Shown piece after piece: positions 1-5,138 of a stretch of DNA of 5,138 bases. The stretch's first letter is position 1. Every line of letters starts with the position of its first letter. The position numbers and the translations under genes were made by a program. Location: contig QMMB01000267.1 of the NCBI GenBank assembly GCA_003647035.1, forward strand, positions 1-5,138. The letters are read 5' to 3'. Below the pieces are notes generated by a model that made no database searches, was not told the DNA's origin, and saw only the letters and a list, made by a program, of their open reading frames with translations. This stretch comes from Deltaproteobacteria bacterium (lineage in GTDB: Bacteria > Myxococcota_A > Polyangia > Polyangiales > Houyiibacteriaceae).

Positions 1-1172
1 ACCCCATCCTCGTCGGTCCGGGCCACGGCGTACTCGTGCGCCACGAGGTTCATCCCGTCGCGCAAAGGCGTCACCAGGGCTACGTCGGCCGCGCGGTAAT
101 GCGCGAATAGCGCCCGTTGGCTGAGGTCGCGATAGAGATAGTGAATCGGAACGCAGCCGGTCTCCGCGTAGCGCCCGTTGATGTCGCCCACCATGCGATC
201 GATCTCTTCCTTGAGGTCGGAATACGCTTTCACGTCGGTGCGGCTGGGCACCATGATCTGGATCAACGCGCATCGGGTGCGGGCCGTCTTGTCGCGGCGA
301 AGCAAGCGCTCGAAGGCGGCGAGGCGTTCGGGAATCCCCTTGGTGTAGTCGAGGCGGTCGACGCCGAGGAGCAGCTGGCGGTTCCCCATCGATTGACGGA
401 TCCGATCGACGTCGCGCCCGACGTCCGGGTCGATCGCGAGCGCCTGCAGGTCGTCCACCGGGATTCCAATCGGCGCAGCGATCGTCTTCACTTTTCGGCC
501 GCCGTACTGGACTGTTCCACGCGAAACTCGGTGGGCGGTGAAGCGCTGGACGCACTGGCGGAAGTGCTCGGCGTATTCCGGAAGGTGGAAACCGAGGACG
601 TCTGCACCGAGCAGACCCTCGAGGATTTCCTCACGCCACGGAAGGATGCCGAACGTGTCCGGCGGCGGCCAGGGGATGTGGCAGAACCAGCCGATCCGAG
701 CCTTCGGCCGCTTGGCTCGCAGCAGGCCGGGTACGAGCATCAGGTGGTAGTCCTGAACCCAGATCAGATCGCCCGGCCCGCTGGTCGACAGGGTGGTATC
801 GGCAAACTCTTGATTGGCGCTTACGTAACTCGACCACGGTGCCTCTCCCACCTGAATTGTCGGCTCGAAGCCGTGCAGCAGCGGCCAAAGCACCGCATTC
901 GAGACGCCTTCGTAGAACCCGCGCTGTTCCGACCCCTTGAGCGAGATGTGTGCGAGGTCATATGCGAGGTGCGGCGCCGGAACCGTGACCGAGTCGAAGT
1001 CTTTGGCGGGCTTCGCGCTCACCCAGACCCCCCCGCGCCTTTGCAAGACCGGGTCGAGCGCCGTCACCAAGCCACCCGCCGCACGGACCCAGCGTTCGTG
1101 TCCCCGGGTAGCTTCATGCCGATACGGGCCGCGGTTCGACACGACCACGAGCTTTCGGCTCTTTCTCGCCAT
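1..1172 (-). CDS. otsA: Trehalose-6-phosphate synthase (GT20 family), C-terminus cut by window edge
   Basis: OtsA transfers glucose from a nucleotide sugar (usually UDP-glucose) to glucose-6-phosphate, giving trehalose-6-phosphate, the first step of cytosolic trehalose synthesis. The 390 visible residues form the N-terminal Rossmann domain and most of the second. Visible motifs are SNRGPY (12-17), AGGL (32-35), FYEGVSN (86-92), LWP (95-97), QDYHL (140-144), FCHIPWP (163-169), GVDRLDYTKGIPER (270-283), VPSR (308-311) and RDGMNLVAHEY (371-381). As I recall the E. coli enzyme, its ligand residues Y76, W85, D130, H154, R262, K267, R300, D361 and E369 match Y87, W96, D141, H165, R273, K278, R311, D372 and E380 here, a constant offset of 11. 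E. coli OtsA is about 474 residues, so roughly the last 80-90 are missing off the left edge. The ATG at 1172 starts MARKSRKLVVVSNR, the normal family N-terminus; no clear Shine-Dalgarno precedes it. A related GT20 enzyme such as glucosylglycerol-phosphate synthase is possible but less likely. No otsB phosphatase is visible in this window. Confidence 0.95.
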   Translation of the reverse strand, partial: MARKSRKLVVVSNRGPYRHEATRGHERWVRAAGGLVTALDPVLQRRGGVWVSAKPAKDFDSVTVPAPHLAYDLAHISLKGSEQRGFYEGVSNAVLWPLLHGFEPTIQVGEAPWSSYVSANQEFADTTLSTSGPGDLIWVQDYHLMLVPGLLRAKRPKARIGWFCHIPWPPPDTFGILPWREEILEGLLGADVLGFHLPEYAEHFRQCVQRFTAHRVSRGTVQYGGRKVKTIAAPIGIPVDDLQALAIDPDVGRDVDRIRQSMGNRQLLLGVDRLDYTKGIPERLAAFERLLRRDKTARTRCALIQIMVPSRTDVKAYSDLKEEIDRMVGDINGRYAETGCVPIHYLYRDLSQRALFAHYRAADVALVTPLRDGMNLVAHEYAVARTDEDG

Positions 1173-1200
1173 CGAGTCGCATTGTAGTCTGCGAGGCGTC
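1173..1200. promoter_or_regulatory. 28-base divergent gap between otsA and the DUF1285-like gene
   Basis: This is the whole space between two start codons facing away from each other, so at least part of each promoter must lie inside the opposite gene. On the minus strand there is a -10-like TACAAT (1186-1181, five of six matches to TATAAT). It ends 8 bases before the otsA ATG, which would put the transcript start at or next to the start codon. No good -35 is seen at normal spacing. On the plus strand GAGG (1193-1196) ends 4 bases before the ATG at 1201 and is a possible but close Shine-Dalgarno. The -10 call rests on pattern only. Confidence 0.35.
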
Positions 1201-1695
1201 ATGGACCCAGCGCAGTTTCTTCAAGGCCGCAGCCGAGAGACCGACATCCGCCGCGATGCCCGCGGTCGCTGGTTCAACGGCGACGATCAGATCGACCACC
1301 CGAACCTGACCCGCTCGTTCGATAGCTGGGTAGACCGCGCCGAAGATGGCCGCTTCTGCCTGAGCAACGCGATCAACTGGGCGTACGTCGAAATCGACGG
1401 ACCCGCGTACTTCGTAAAGGACATCGAGGCCAGGGCCGATGGGATCGGTCTGCTTCTCTCGGGGGACCTGCGGGAGCTCCTAGAACCAACCTCTCTTCGG
1501 CAGGGGCCTGAGGGAGCGCTGTGGTGTGCCGTTCGAGAAGGCCGGTGCCCAGCCCGTTTCGACAATCACGCTGTCAGCAAGATGAGCCAGTGGATCAGCG
1601 AGGACGAAGAAGGGATCTACGTCCTGGTCGCGGAAAAAAAGGTGCGCCCGCCCGAGATCGACGATCCACTTTCGCTCGGGCACGGAAAGCGCTAA
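1201..1695 (+). CDS. DUF1285-like protein of unknown function
   Basis: A 164-residue soluble protein with no signal peptide or membrane segment. Its opening, TDIRRDARGRWFNGDDQIDHP (about 14-34), and the following stretch with YVEIDGPAYFV (62-72) resemble the DUF1285 pattern (an I-x-R-D-G-x-W-x-x-x-G-x-P-I start, then a V-E-V-x-D-x-P-F strand). The C-terminal part with LWCAVREG (107-114) and YVLVAEKK (140-147) also fits. This is recognition by eye; the biochemical role of DUF1285 is not known to me, so none is assigned. The ATG at 1201 is chosen because the frame stays open upstream to 937 only by running antisense through otsA, and the family-like sequence begins just after 1201. The stop TAA (1693-1695) overlaps the Shine-Dalgarno of the next gene, so the two are probably co-transcribed and coupled. 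Oddity: codons 145-147 (GAA AAA AAG) contain a perfect -1 slippery heptamer followed by a potential hairpin. Confidence 0.8.
   Translation: MDPAQFLQGRSRETDIRRDARGRWFNGDDQIDHPNLTRSFDSWVDRAEDGRFCLSNAINWAYVEIDGPAYFVKDIEARADGIGLLLSGDLRELLEPTSLRQGPEGALWCAVREGRCPARFDNHAVSKMSQWISEDEEGIYVLVAEKKVRPPEIDDPLSLGHGKR
1635..1681 (+). promoter_or_regulatory. Candidate programmed -1 frameshift site: slippery heptamer plus hairpin
   Basis: The heptamer A-AAA-AAG (1635-1641) sits in the correct phase of the DUF1285-like frame (GAA AAA AAG, codons 145-147). After an 8-base spacer (1642-1649), GCCCGAG (1650-1656) can pair perfectly with CTCGGGC (1675-1681) around an 18-base loop. A slippery heptamer, a 5-9 base spacer and a stem are the known elements of bacterial -1 frameshift signals; E. 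coli dnaX uses the same heptamer. A shift would replace the last 17 residues with a 25-residue, arginine-rich tail ending at TGA 1716-1718, giving 172 residues instead of 164. The nearest upstream AGGGA (1611-1615) is 19 bases from the heptamer, farther than the stimulatory site in dnaX. Function is inferred, not shown. Confidence 0.4.
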
Positions 1696-1697
1696 GG
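1694..1697 (+). promoter_or_regulatory. Shine-Dalgarno of the thioredoxin-like gene, overlapping the upstream stop
   Basis: AAGG lies 7 bases before the GTG at 1705 and shares bases with the TAA stop (1693-1695) of the preceding gene. This supports the GTG as the real start and suggests translational coupling between the two genes. Confidence 0.6.
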
Positions 1698-1704
1698 CAT
1701 TGCC

Positions 1705-2313
1705 GTGTCTCGTCGTGAGCTCATCGCCACCATCATCGTGGCCGCGATCGCGTTCCCCTTGGTGTTCGTTTTCACCGGGGCGGTCGCGGATGCCCGAACC
1801 CATGCACGAGAGGCTCCGTTCCGGGCACTCCTCGGCAACGCGCGCTTCGAACAGCTAATGGACGGCCAGGGTGGCGTTCCCCACTACTTGGGTGCGTCGC
1901 GTCTCGCGCCCGACTTTACGCTTCCCACGCAAGGCGGCGGTGAATGGAAGATGTCCGAGCAGCGTGGCAAGGTCATCGTCATGAACTTCTGGACGGTTAC
2001 GTGTCGTCCCTGCATCCAAGAGATGCCGACGATCGAGCTTCTAGCCGAGATCATCGAGGACTGGGGTGATGTCGAAGTCGTTGCAGTCTCTACGGACCGG
2101 AGCTGGGAAGAAGTCGAGACGATCATTCCGCGCTCCTCGCGCATCACGAGCCTGCTCGACGCAGACCGTAAAGTAGTTACCGAGCAGTTCGGTACCAACC
2201 TCTTTCCCGAGACTTGGATCATCGATGCCGACGGCGTGGTGCGCTTTCGATTCGACGGTGCGCTCGACTGGTCGGACCCCGTCGCACTAGACTTGATTCG
2301 CGCCTATCGTTGA
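1705..2313 (+). CDS. Membrane-anchored TlpA/ResA/CcmG-like thioredoxin-fold protein
   Basis: A 202-residue protein with an uncleaved-looking N-terminal membrane segment (about 6-28, after MSRRE) and a thioredoxin-fold domain on the far side of the membrane. The domain opens with LAPDFTLP (67-74), typical of the redoxin/TlpA group. It carries the redox motif C100-R-P-C103 inside NFWTVTCRPC and the cis-proline region FPETW (167-171). The usual WC before the motif is TC here. Proteins of this type (ResA, CcmG, TlpA) reduce disulfides in apocytochrome c or oxidase copper sites in the periplasm. A role in cytochrome c maturation is plausible because ccmA and ccmB lie next door, but they are on the opposite strand and not in its operon. 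Start: GTG preceded by AAGG at 7 bases; an in-frame ATG would delete the membrane anchor. It probably forms an operon with the DUF1285-like gene, 9 bases upstream. Subfamily assignment is uncertain. Confidence 0.9.
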   Translation: MSRRELIATIIVAAIAFPLVFVFTGAVADARTHAREAPFRALLGNARFEQLMDGQGGVPHYLGASRLAPDFTLPTQGGGEWKMSEQRGKVIVMNFWTVTCRPCIQEMPTIELLAEIIEDWGDVEVVAVSTDRSWEEVETIIPRSSRITSLLDADRKVVTEQFGTNLFPETWIIDADGVVRFRFDGALDWSDPVALDLIRAYR

Positions 2314-2317
2314 GCGC

Positions 2318-2998
2318 TCAGGTCTCCGCGAGGAGATGCCGCGAGATCCATACCCCGAAGCTGACGAACAGCAGGTCGAACGCGCCGAGGATGCGCATCC
2401 AGCTTTGGACCTCGGCCATCGAGGCCCCGCCAAAGAGCTCGCGCGTCGCGACCGCGGATGCGAGGAGGGCCGGAGCTACCAAGGGGAACACCACCACGCT
2501 CAACATCAGATCACGAGCCCGCGTGCGGATGCCCACCGCGGAAAACAGGGAAGCCGTCGCAACGAAGCCAACCGAACCGAGGAATACCAGAGCGAGGAGC
2601 GGTAGCATCACCCCGCTTGGTTCGATCTGGAAGAAGATCAAGCACAGTGGGACGAGCAGGAGCTCGACCATGAACAGCAGGACGAGAGCGCTCAATGTCT
2701 TGCCGATGTAGATCGAGGCTCGTGGAATCGGCGCCAGCAACAGCCCAAACACCGCGTCGTTTTCGCGTTCCAGCGCCCAGCTTCGGCCGATCAGGAGAAT
2801 CCCGCAGAACAGGATCGAGATCCAGAGTACGCCCGGCGCGACGTCCGGCGCGCTGAGTGGGTCCGTGTAGAACGCGAGTGAGCCGAGGGTGACGACCAGG
2901 ACGGCAAAGAGACCGGTCGAGGTCAGAATCTCTTTGGTCCGCAGCTCGAGCTGCAGGTCTTTGAGGGCCACCAGCCATGCGGCGCGAAGGGTGTTCAT
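2318..2998 (-). CDS. ccmB: Heme exporter / cytochrome c maturation permease CcmB
   Basis: CcmB is the membrane subunit that works with the CcmA ATPase in system I cytochrome c maturation, where ATP hydrolysis drives release of heme-loaded CcmE from the CcmC complex. This 226-residue protein matches the family's usual length of about 220. A short cytoplasmic N-terminus (AAWLVALKDLQLELRTKE, 6-23) precedes six apparent membrane segments at about 25-45, 56-72, 99-123, 131-155, 164-186 and 201-219. The stretch LERENDAVFGLLLAP (77-91) between segments 2 and 3 is a CcmB hallmark. The ATG overlaps the ccmA stop by four bases (ATGA), and GGAG (3010-3007) lies 8 bases upstream, so it is translationally coupled to ccmA. 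The gene ends 4 bases from the stop of the converging thioredoxin gene, so no ccmC follows it here. Confidence 0.93.
   Translation of the reverse strand: MNTLRAAWLVALKDLQLELRTKEILTSTGLFAVLVVTLGSLAFYTDPLSAPDVAPGVLWISILFCGILLIGRSWALERENDAVFGLLLAPIPRASIYIGKTLSALVLLFMVELLLVPLCLIFFQIEPSGVMLPLLALVFLGSVGFVATASLFSAVGIRTRARDLMLSVVVFPLVAPALLASAVATRELFGGASMAEVQSWMRILGAFDLLFVSFGVWISRHLLAET
2323..2336. repeat. Small perfect inverted repeat at the convergent gene junction
   Basis: TCTCC (2323-2327) and GGAGA (2332-2336) flank GCGA, a GNRA-type loop when read on the plus strand. It lies 10 bases past the thioredoxin-like stop and inside the last codons of ccmB. An 8-base palindrome, GAGCGCTC (2312-2319), spans the 4-base gap beside it. 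There is no T-run on either side, so it is not a standard intrinsic terminator; it might protect or stall the plus-strand transcript, or be coincidence. Confidence 0.25.
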
Positions 2999-3651
2999 GC
3001 TTCGGGCTCCACGATGCGACCGCGGTCCATGTGAAGAACGCGGTCTGCCACTGCGCTCGCAAACTTCGCCTCATGGGTCACGATGATCACGATCGCGCCT
3101 TCTCGTTTTTCCTGTGCGATGAGCTCGACCACCGAGGCGGTCGATTTCTCGTCGAGGCCGGTCGCCGGCTCGTCCATCAGGAGCAGGCGAGGCTCGTGCA
3201 GCAGGGCGCGGGCAATGGACACCCGCTGCGCCTGGCCTCGCGAGTATGTGCGTACCGGGCGGTTCCAATACTCGCCGAGCGCGAGCGCTTCGCAGAGATC
3301 GGTGGCGCGCTTCTCGGCGTAGGCGATGCTCTGCAACCGGGCGGCAAGCAGGAGGTTCTCATGTCCGCTGAGCCCCGGGTAGAGCTGAAGCTGATGCGCG
3401 ACGAAGCCGATGCGACCTCGGAGGTCGTCGGCTCGTGCGACGCCATGTTGTCCGTAGCGAATCTCTCCCCGTGTCGGGTAAGCGAGCATCGCGAGGAGCC
3501 AGAGAAGCGTCGACTTACCCGAGCCGTTCGAGCCCTGGATTACAGAGACTGTCCCGGCTTCGAAGCTCAGGTCGACGCCTGCCAGCGCCAGCGTGGGTCC
3601 GTAGGATTTAGCCAGACCAGCAACCGAGACTTCTTCAAAATCGAGCTTCAC
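2995..3651 (-). CDS. ccmA: Heme exporter / cytochrome c maturation ATPase CcmA
   Basis: A 218-residue ABC ATPase, close to the roughly 200-residue norm for CcmA, and the energising subunit of the CcmAB(CD) complex on the cytoplasmic face. Visible motifs are Walker A GSNGSGKST (40-48), Q-loop around HQ (86-87), signature YSRGQ (136-140, in place of LSGGQ), Walker B LLLMDEP (156-162, with D160 and catalytic E161), and the H-loop H193 in VTHE. All catalytic positions are intact. The identification as CcmA rather than a generic ABC ATPase rests on the small size and the tight pairing with ccmB (ATGA overlap at 2995-2998). The start is GTG at 3651, 11 bases after the hemW stop, with only a weak GGA before it; no ATG exists early in the frame. 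It is the middle gene of the hemW-ccmA-ccmB operon. Confidence 0.93.
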   Translation of the reverse strand: MKLDFEEVSVAGLAKSYGPTLALAGVDLSFEAGTVSVIQGSNGSGKSTLLWLLAMLAYPTRGEIRYGQHGVARADDLRGRIGFVAHQLQLYPGLSGHENLLLAARLQSIAYAEKRATDLCEALALGEYWNRPVRTYSRGQAQRVSIARALLHEPRLLLMDEPATGLDEKSTASVVELIAQEKREGAIVIIVTHEAKFASAVADRVLHMDRGRIVEPEA

Positions 3652-3662
3652 CGGTCCGCACT

Positions 3663-4817
3663 CTAGAACAAGTCTCGCACAATGCCGTCAAGTTTCAGCC
3701 AGCGGTCCTGTGGAACGCGTAACCAGTCTCCGGCCTGCACGAGGTTGCCCCTCTCGAGGGCACGTTCGACCTCCCGCTCGCGGCCAATCTTCGGGTCGCG
3801 ACCGGCTCGCTTCTCGGTCGCGGCGAGGTTCATTCCGTCGATGGTTCGAAGTCCGAGCATCAGTGCCTCACGGATGATCTCTTCGGGCCCCAGCTCTTCG
3901 ACTTCCGCTCCGAGCGTGTCCTGTTCGAGGTACCGCTGTGGATTGGGGTCGTTCCGCCATCGCTCCGCGCGCCCGGGTCCGTGGTCGAGACAGCCGACCG
4001 CCGCGGCACCCAACCCGACATAGGCACCGCCTCGCCAGTAATGAAGATTGTGGCGCGACTCCTGTCCTTCGGCCGAGTAGTTCGACACCTCATAGTGGGT
4101 CCAGCCGAGGTCGGCGAAGCATTCTTCAGCGTGTTCGAACAGGTCGGCGTACTGTTCTTCAGGGGCCACTCGGAGCTTGCCCGCGCGGTGCAGCGAGCCG
4201 AACATCGTCTTCTCTTCGATCGTGAGGGCGTACGCGGACACGTGCTCGACGCCCGTGTCCGCAATGCGCGCGATATCTTCGCCGAGCTCGGCCAGTGTCT
4301 GGCCCGGCATACCGAACATCAAGTCCGCGCTCACACGGGGCATCTCGTCTATCGCCTCCCTGAGAGCAGCTACCGCTCGTTTCGAATCGTGCAAGCGTCC
4401 GAGAAACCGTAGATGCGAGTCTCGAAGCGATTGAACACCGACCGAGAGGCGCCCGACGCCGGCTTCGCGAAGCAGCGCAGCATTCTCCCTCGTCAACGAG
4501 CTCGGATTGCACTCGACCGTCACCTCGAGCTCGTCACTGACGAGCTCGAACGCGCTGGTGATTCCCTGCAGCGTTCGATTCAATGCGTTGGGCCCCCAGA
4601 GTGACGGCGTTCCTCCACCGAAGAAGATCGATTTCAGCTGGCGTCCCTGCAGGTCCGCGGCGCGTGCACCCAGTTCACGCAGCACTGCGTCGGCGTACCC
4701 TTCGTGTGGTACCGCGTTTGCGCGAATTGGCTCGGTCGCGAAGTCGCAGTACGGACACTTGCGCGCGCACCATGGGAAGTGGACGTAGACGGAAGTTTGT
4801 GTGGGTTCGCTTGACAT
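3663..4817 (-). CDS. hemW: HemW, radical-SAM-family heme chaperone (HemN-like)
   Basis: A 384-residue protein, the usual length for HemW. The radical SAM cluster motif C17-x3-C21-x2-C24 lies in WCARKCPYCDF. The residue two after the third cysteine is Phe26, whereas true oxygen-independent coproporphyrinogen oxidase HemN has a fourth nearby cysteine. Other marks are GGGTPS (67-72), ECNP (102-105), SVGVQS (125-130), DLMFGMPGQT (165-174) and HNLHYW (256-261), the HemW heme-site motif. The C-terminal HemN-type domain is complete. HemW binds heme and S-adenosylmethionine and is thought to pass heme to membrane respiratory proteins rather than make it; many genomes annotate it as a HemN-like oxidase. 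Here it leads an operon with the CcmAB genes, which supports heme delivery as its job. The ATG at 4817 gives the standard N-terminus (SVYVHFPWC, 9-17); no clear Shine-Dalgarno is seen. Confidence 0.93.
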   Translation of the reverse strand: MSSEPTQTSVYVHFPWCARKCPYCDFATEPIRANAVPHEGYADAVLRELGARAADLQGRQLKSIFFGGGTPSLWGPNALNRTLQGITSAFELVSDELEVTVECNPSSLTRENAALLREAGVGRLSVGVQSLRDSHLRFLGRLHDSKRAVAALREAIDEMPRVSADLMFGMPGQTLAELGEDIARIADTGVEHVSAYALTIEEKTMFGSLHRAGKLRVAPEEQYADLFEHAEECFADLGWTHYEVSNYSAEGQESRHNLHYWRGGAYVGLGAAAVGCLDHGPGRAERWRNDPNPQRYLEQDTLGAEVEELGPEEIIREALMLGLRTIDGMNLAATEKRAGRDPKIGREREVERALERGNLVQAGDWLRVPQDRWLKLDGIVRDLF

Positions 4818-4843
4818 GCGGGGTGCCGGGCAGGAGGTATACT
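4811..4843 (+). promoter_or_regulatory. Candidate nadA promoter in the divergent hemW/nadA gap
   Basis: A perfect -35 box TTGACA (4811-4816) overlaps the hemW start codon, and a strong -10 box TATACT (4838-4843) lies downstream. The spacer of 21 bases is longer than the normal 16-19, so the boxes may not work as a pair and the -10 may act with an activator. A start near 4850 would leave a short leader carrying TTGGAG (4851-4856). The -10 contains the palindrome GTATAC (4837-4842), so the minus strand reads TATACC at 4841-4836, which could serve hemW from the same spot. Confidence 0.4.
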
Positions 4844-4850
4844 CCGGTTT

Positions 4851-4856
4851 TTGGAG
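4851..4856 (+). promoter_or_regulatory. Shine-Dalgarno of nadA
   Basis: TTGGAG ends 10 bases before the ATG at 4867. A stronger AGGAGG (4832-4837) is 29 bases away, overlaps the proposed -10 and has no start codon at usable spacing in the nadA frame, so it is probably not used for nadA translation. Confidence 0.5.
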
Positions 4857-4866
4857 CTGGTCGCAG

Positions 4867-5138
4867 ATGACCCTACCGGTGTTTCCCTCGCTACGAATTA
4901 CGGCTGACGCCCTGGTCCCCCAGGGGGCATTCGCTGAGGCTCAGGCTGCCTTCCTGAAGCCGGACGCTGAGGTCGTAGCGCGCCTCAGCGCGCTGCTCCG
5001 TGAGAAGAACGTCGGCGTCGTTGCCCACTTCTACATGGACCCAGAGCTGCAAGGTGTGCTCTCGGCCTGCGATTGGCCGCACACTCACGTGTCTGATTCG
5101 CTCGCGATGGCCGACCGTGCGATCGCGATGGCCGAGCA
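4867..5138 (+). CDS. nadA: Quinolinate synthase NadA, N-terminal part only
   Basis: NadA is a cytosolic [4Fe-4S] enzyme that condenses iminoaspartate (from NadB) with dihydroxyacetone phosphate to quinolinate, the precursor of NAD. Ninety residues are visible before the right edge. A less conserved leader (1-45) precedes GVVAHFYMDPELQGVL (50-65), then WPH (70-72) and VSDSLAMAD (75-83). These match the first of the enzyme's three repeated domains, with the substrate-binding H53 and Y55 and the S-D-S loop at 76-78. The wording AHFYMDPELQGVL rather than the short bacterial AHNYQ-type motif resembles, from memory, the long NadA form also found in plant plastids. The cluster cysteines would lie beyond the window. 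The ATG at 4867 is preceded by TTGGAG; no other in-frame start lies between it and 4838. The gene diverges from hemW across 49 bases. Confidence 0.9.
   Translation, partial: MTLPVFPSLRITADALVPQGAFAEAQAAFLKPDAEVVARLSALLREKNVGVVAHFYMDPELQGVLSACDWPHTHVSDSLAMADRAIAMAE

Noticed and set aside
1028..1034. A run of seven C (G7 on the otsA coding strand) as a possible phase-variation tract.
   Set aside because: It is short, falls within a Gly-Gly codon pair in a housekeeping gene, and such runs are expected by chance at this GC content.
117..1187. A 356-codon open frame on the plus strand, antisense to otsA.
   Set aside because: The minus-strand frame encodes OtsA with every catalytic motif intact. 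The antisense translation shows no recognisable domain and is a typical shadow in GC-rich DNA.
937..1200. An upstream in-frame ATG at 937 that would extend the DUF1285-like protein by 88 residues.
   Set aside because: The extension runs antisense through the conserved N-terminal coding region of otsA and reads as low-quality Ser/Arg/Thr-rich sequence. Family-like sequence begins just after 1201.
2977..3666. A 229-codon plus-strand open frame opposite ccmA.
   Set aside because: It lies wholly antisense to an intact ABC ATPase with all motifs and has no recognisable domain.
3663..4817. Annotation of this gene as oxygen-independent coproporphyrinogen oxidase (HemN).
   Set aside because: The cysteine motif lacks the extra cysteine of true HemN (Phe26 is present instead), and HNLHYW is a HemW mark.
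4833..4852. GGAG-GTATA-CTCC followed by CGG and five T, resembling an intrinsic terminator.
   Set aside because: The stem is only 4 bp, and the site lies between two divergent start codons where a terminator makes no sense. A -10 promoter element explains it better.

Overview
The window is a gene-dense, GC-rich (roughly 60% or more by eye) bacterial chromosome segment. Seven protein genes fill about 98% of it, and no stretch of even 60 bases lacks a gene. The gene set (cytochrome c maturation heme exporter CcmAB, heme chaperone HemW, trehalose-6-phosphate synthase, quinolinate synthase and a membrane-anchored thioredoxin) points to a Gram-negative respiring bacterium. A proteobacterial or deltaproteobacterial-type lineage such as Myxococcota, Desulfobacterota or Binatota is my best guess, but the sequence alone does not settle it. 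I see no tRNA, rRNA, insertion sequence, phage gene, CRISPR array or other sign of recent transfer.

Layout, left to right. (1) 1-1172, minus: the first 390 residues of an OtsA-type trehalose-6-phosphate synthase, cut by the window edge. (2) After a 28-base divergent gap, a plus-strand pair: a 164-residue protein resembling DUF1285 (1201-1695), then a membrane-anchored TlpA/ResA/CcmG-like thioredoxin (1705-2313) whose GTG start is 9 bases after the first gene's stop. (3) This pair converges, with only 4 bases between stops, on a minus-strand operon reading hemW (4817-3663), ccmA (3651-2995), ccmB (2998-2318). The hemW-ccmA gap is 11 bases, and ccmA and ccmB overlap by 4 bases. (4) After a 49-base divergent gap, the first 90 residues of quinolinate synthase NadA (4867 onward, plus) run off the right edge.

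How the genes may work together: HemW is a radical-SAM-like heme-binding chaperone, and CcmA and CcmB are the ATPase and membrane parts of the exporter used in cytochrome c maturation. The neighbouring thioredoxin is of the type that keeps apocytochrome cysteines reduced outside the membrane. The centre of the window therefore reads as a heme-handling and cytochrome c cluster, although ccmC, ccmE, ccmF and ccmH are not visible here. OtsA (compatible solute) and NadA (NAD synthesis) look like unrelated housekeeping neighbours.

The least ordinary signal lies near the end of the DUF1285-like gene. A perfect in-frame A-AAA-AAG slippery heptamer (1635-1641) is followed, after 8 bases, by a 7-bp GC-rich inverted repeat (1650-1656 with 1675-1681). 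That is the geometry of a programmed -1 frameshift site. Nothing else clearly amounts to an undescribed system; the remaining findings are modest.
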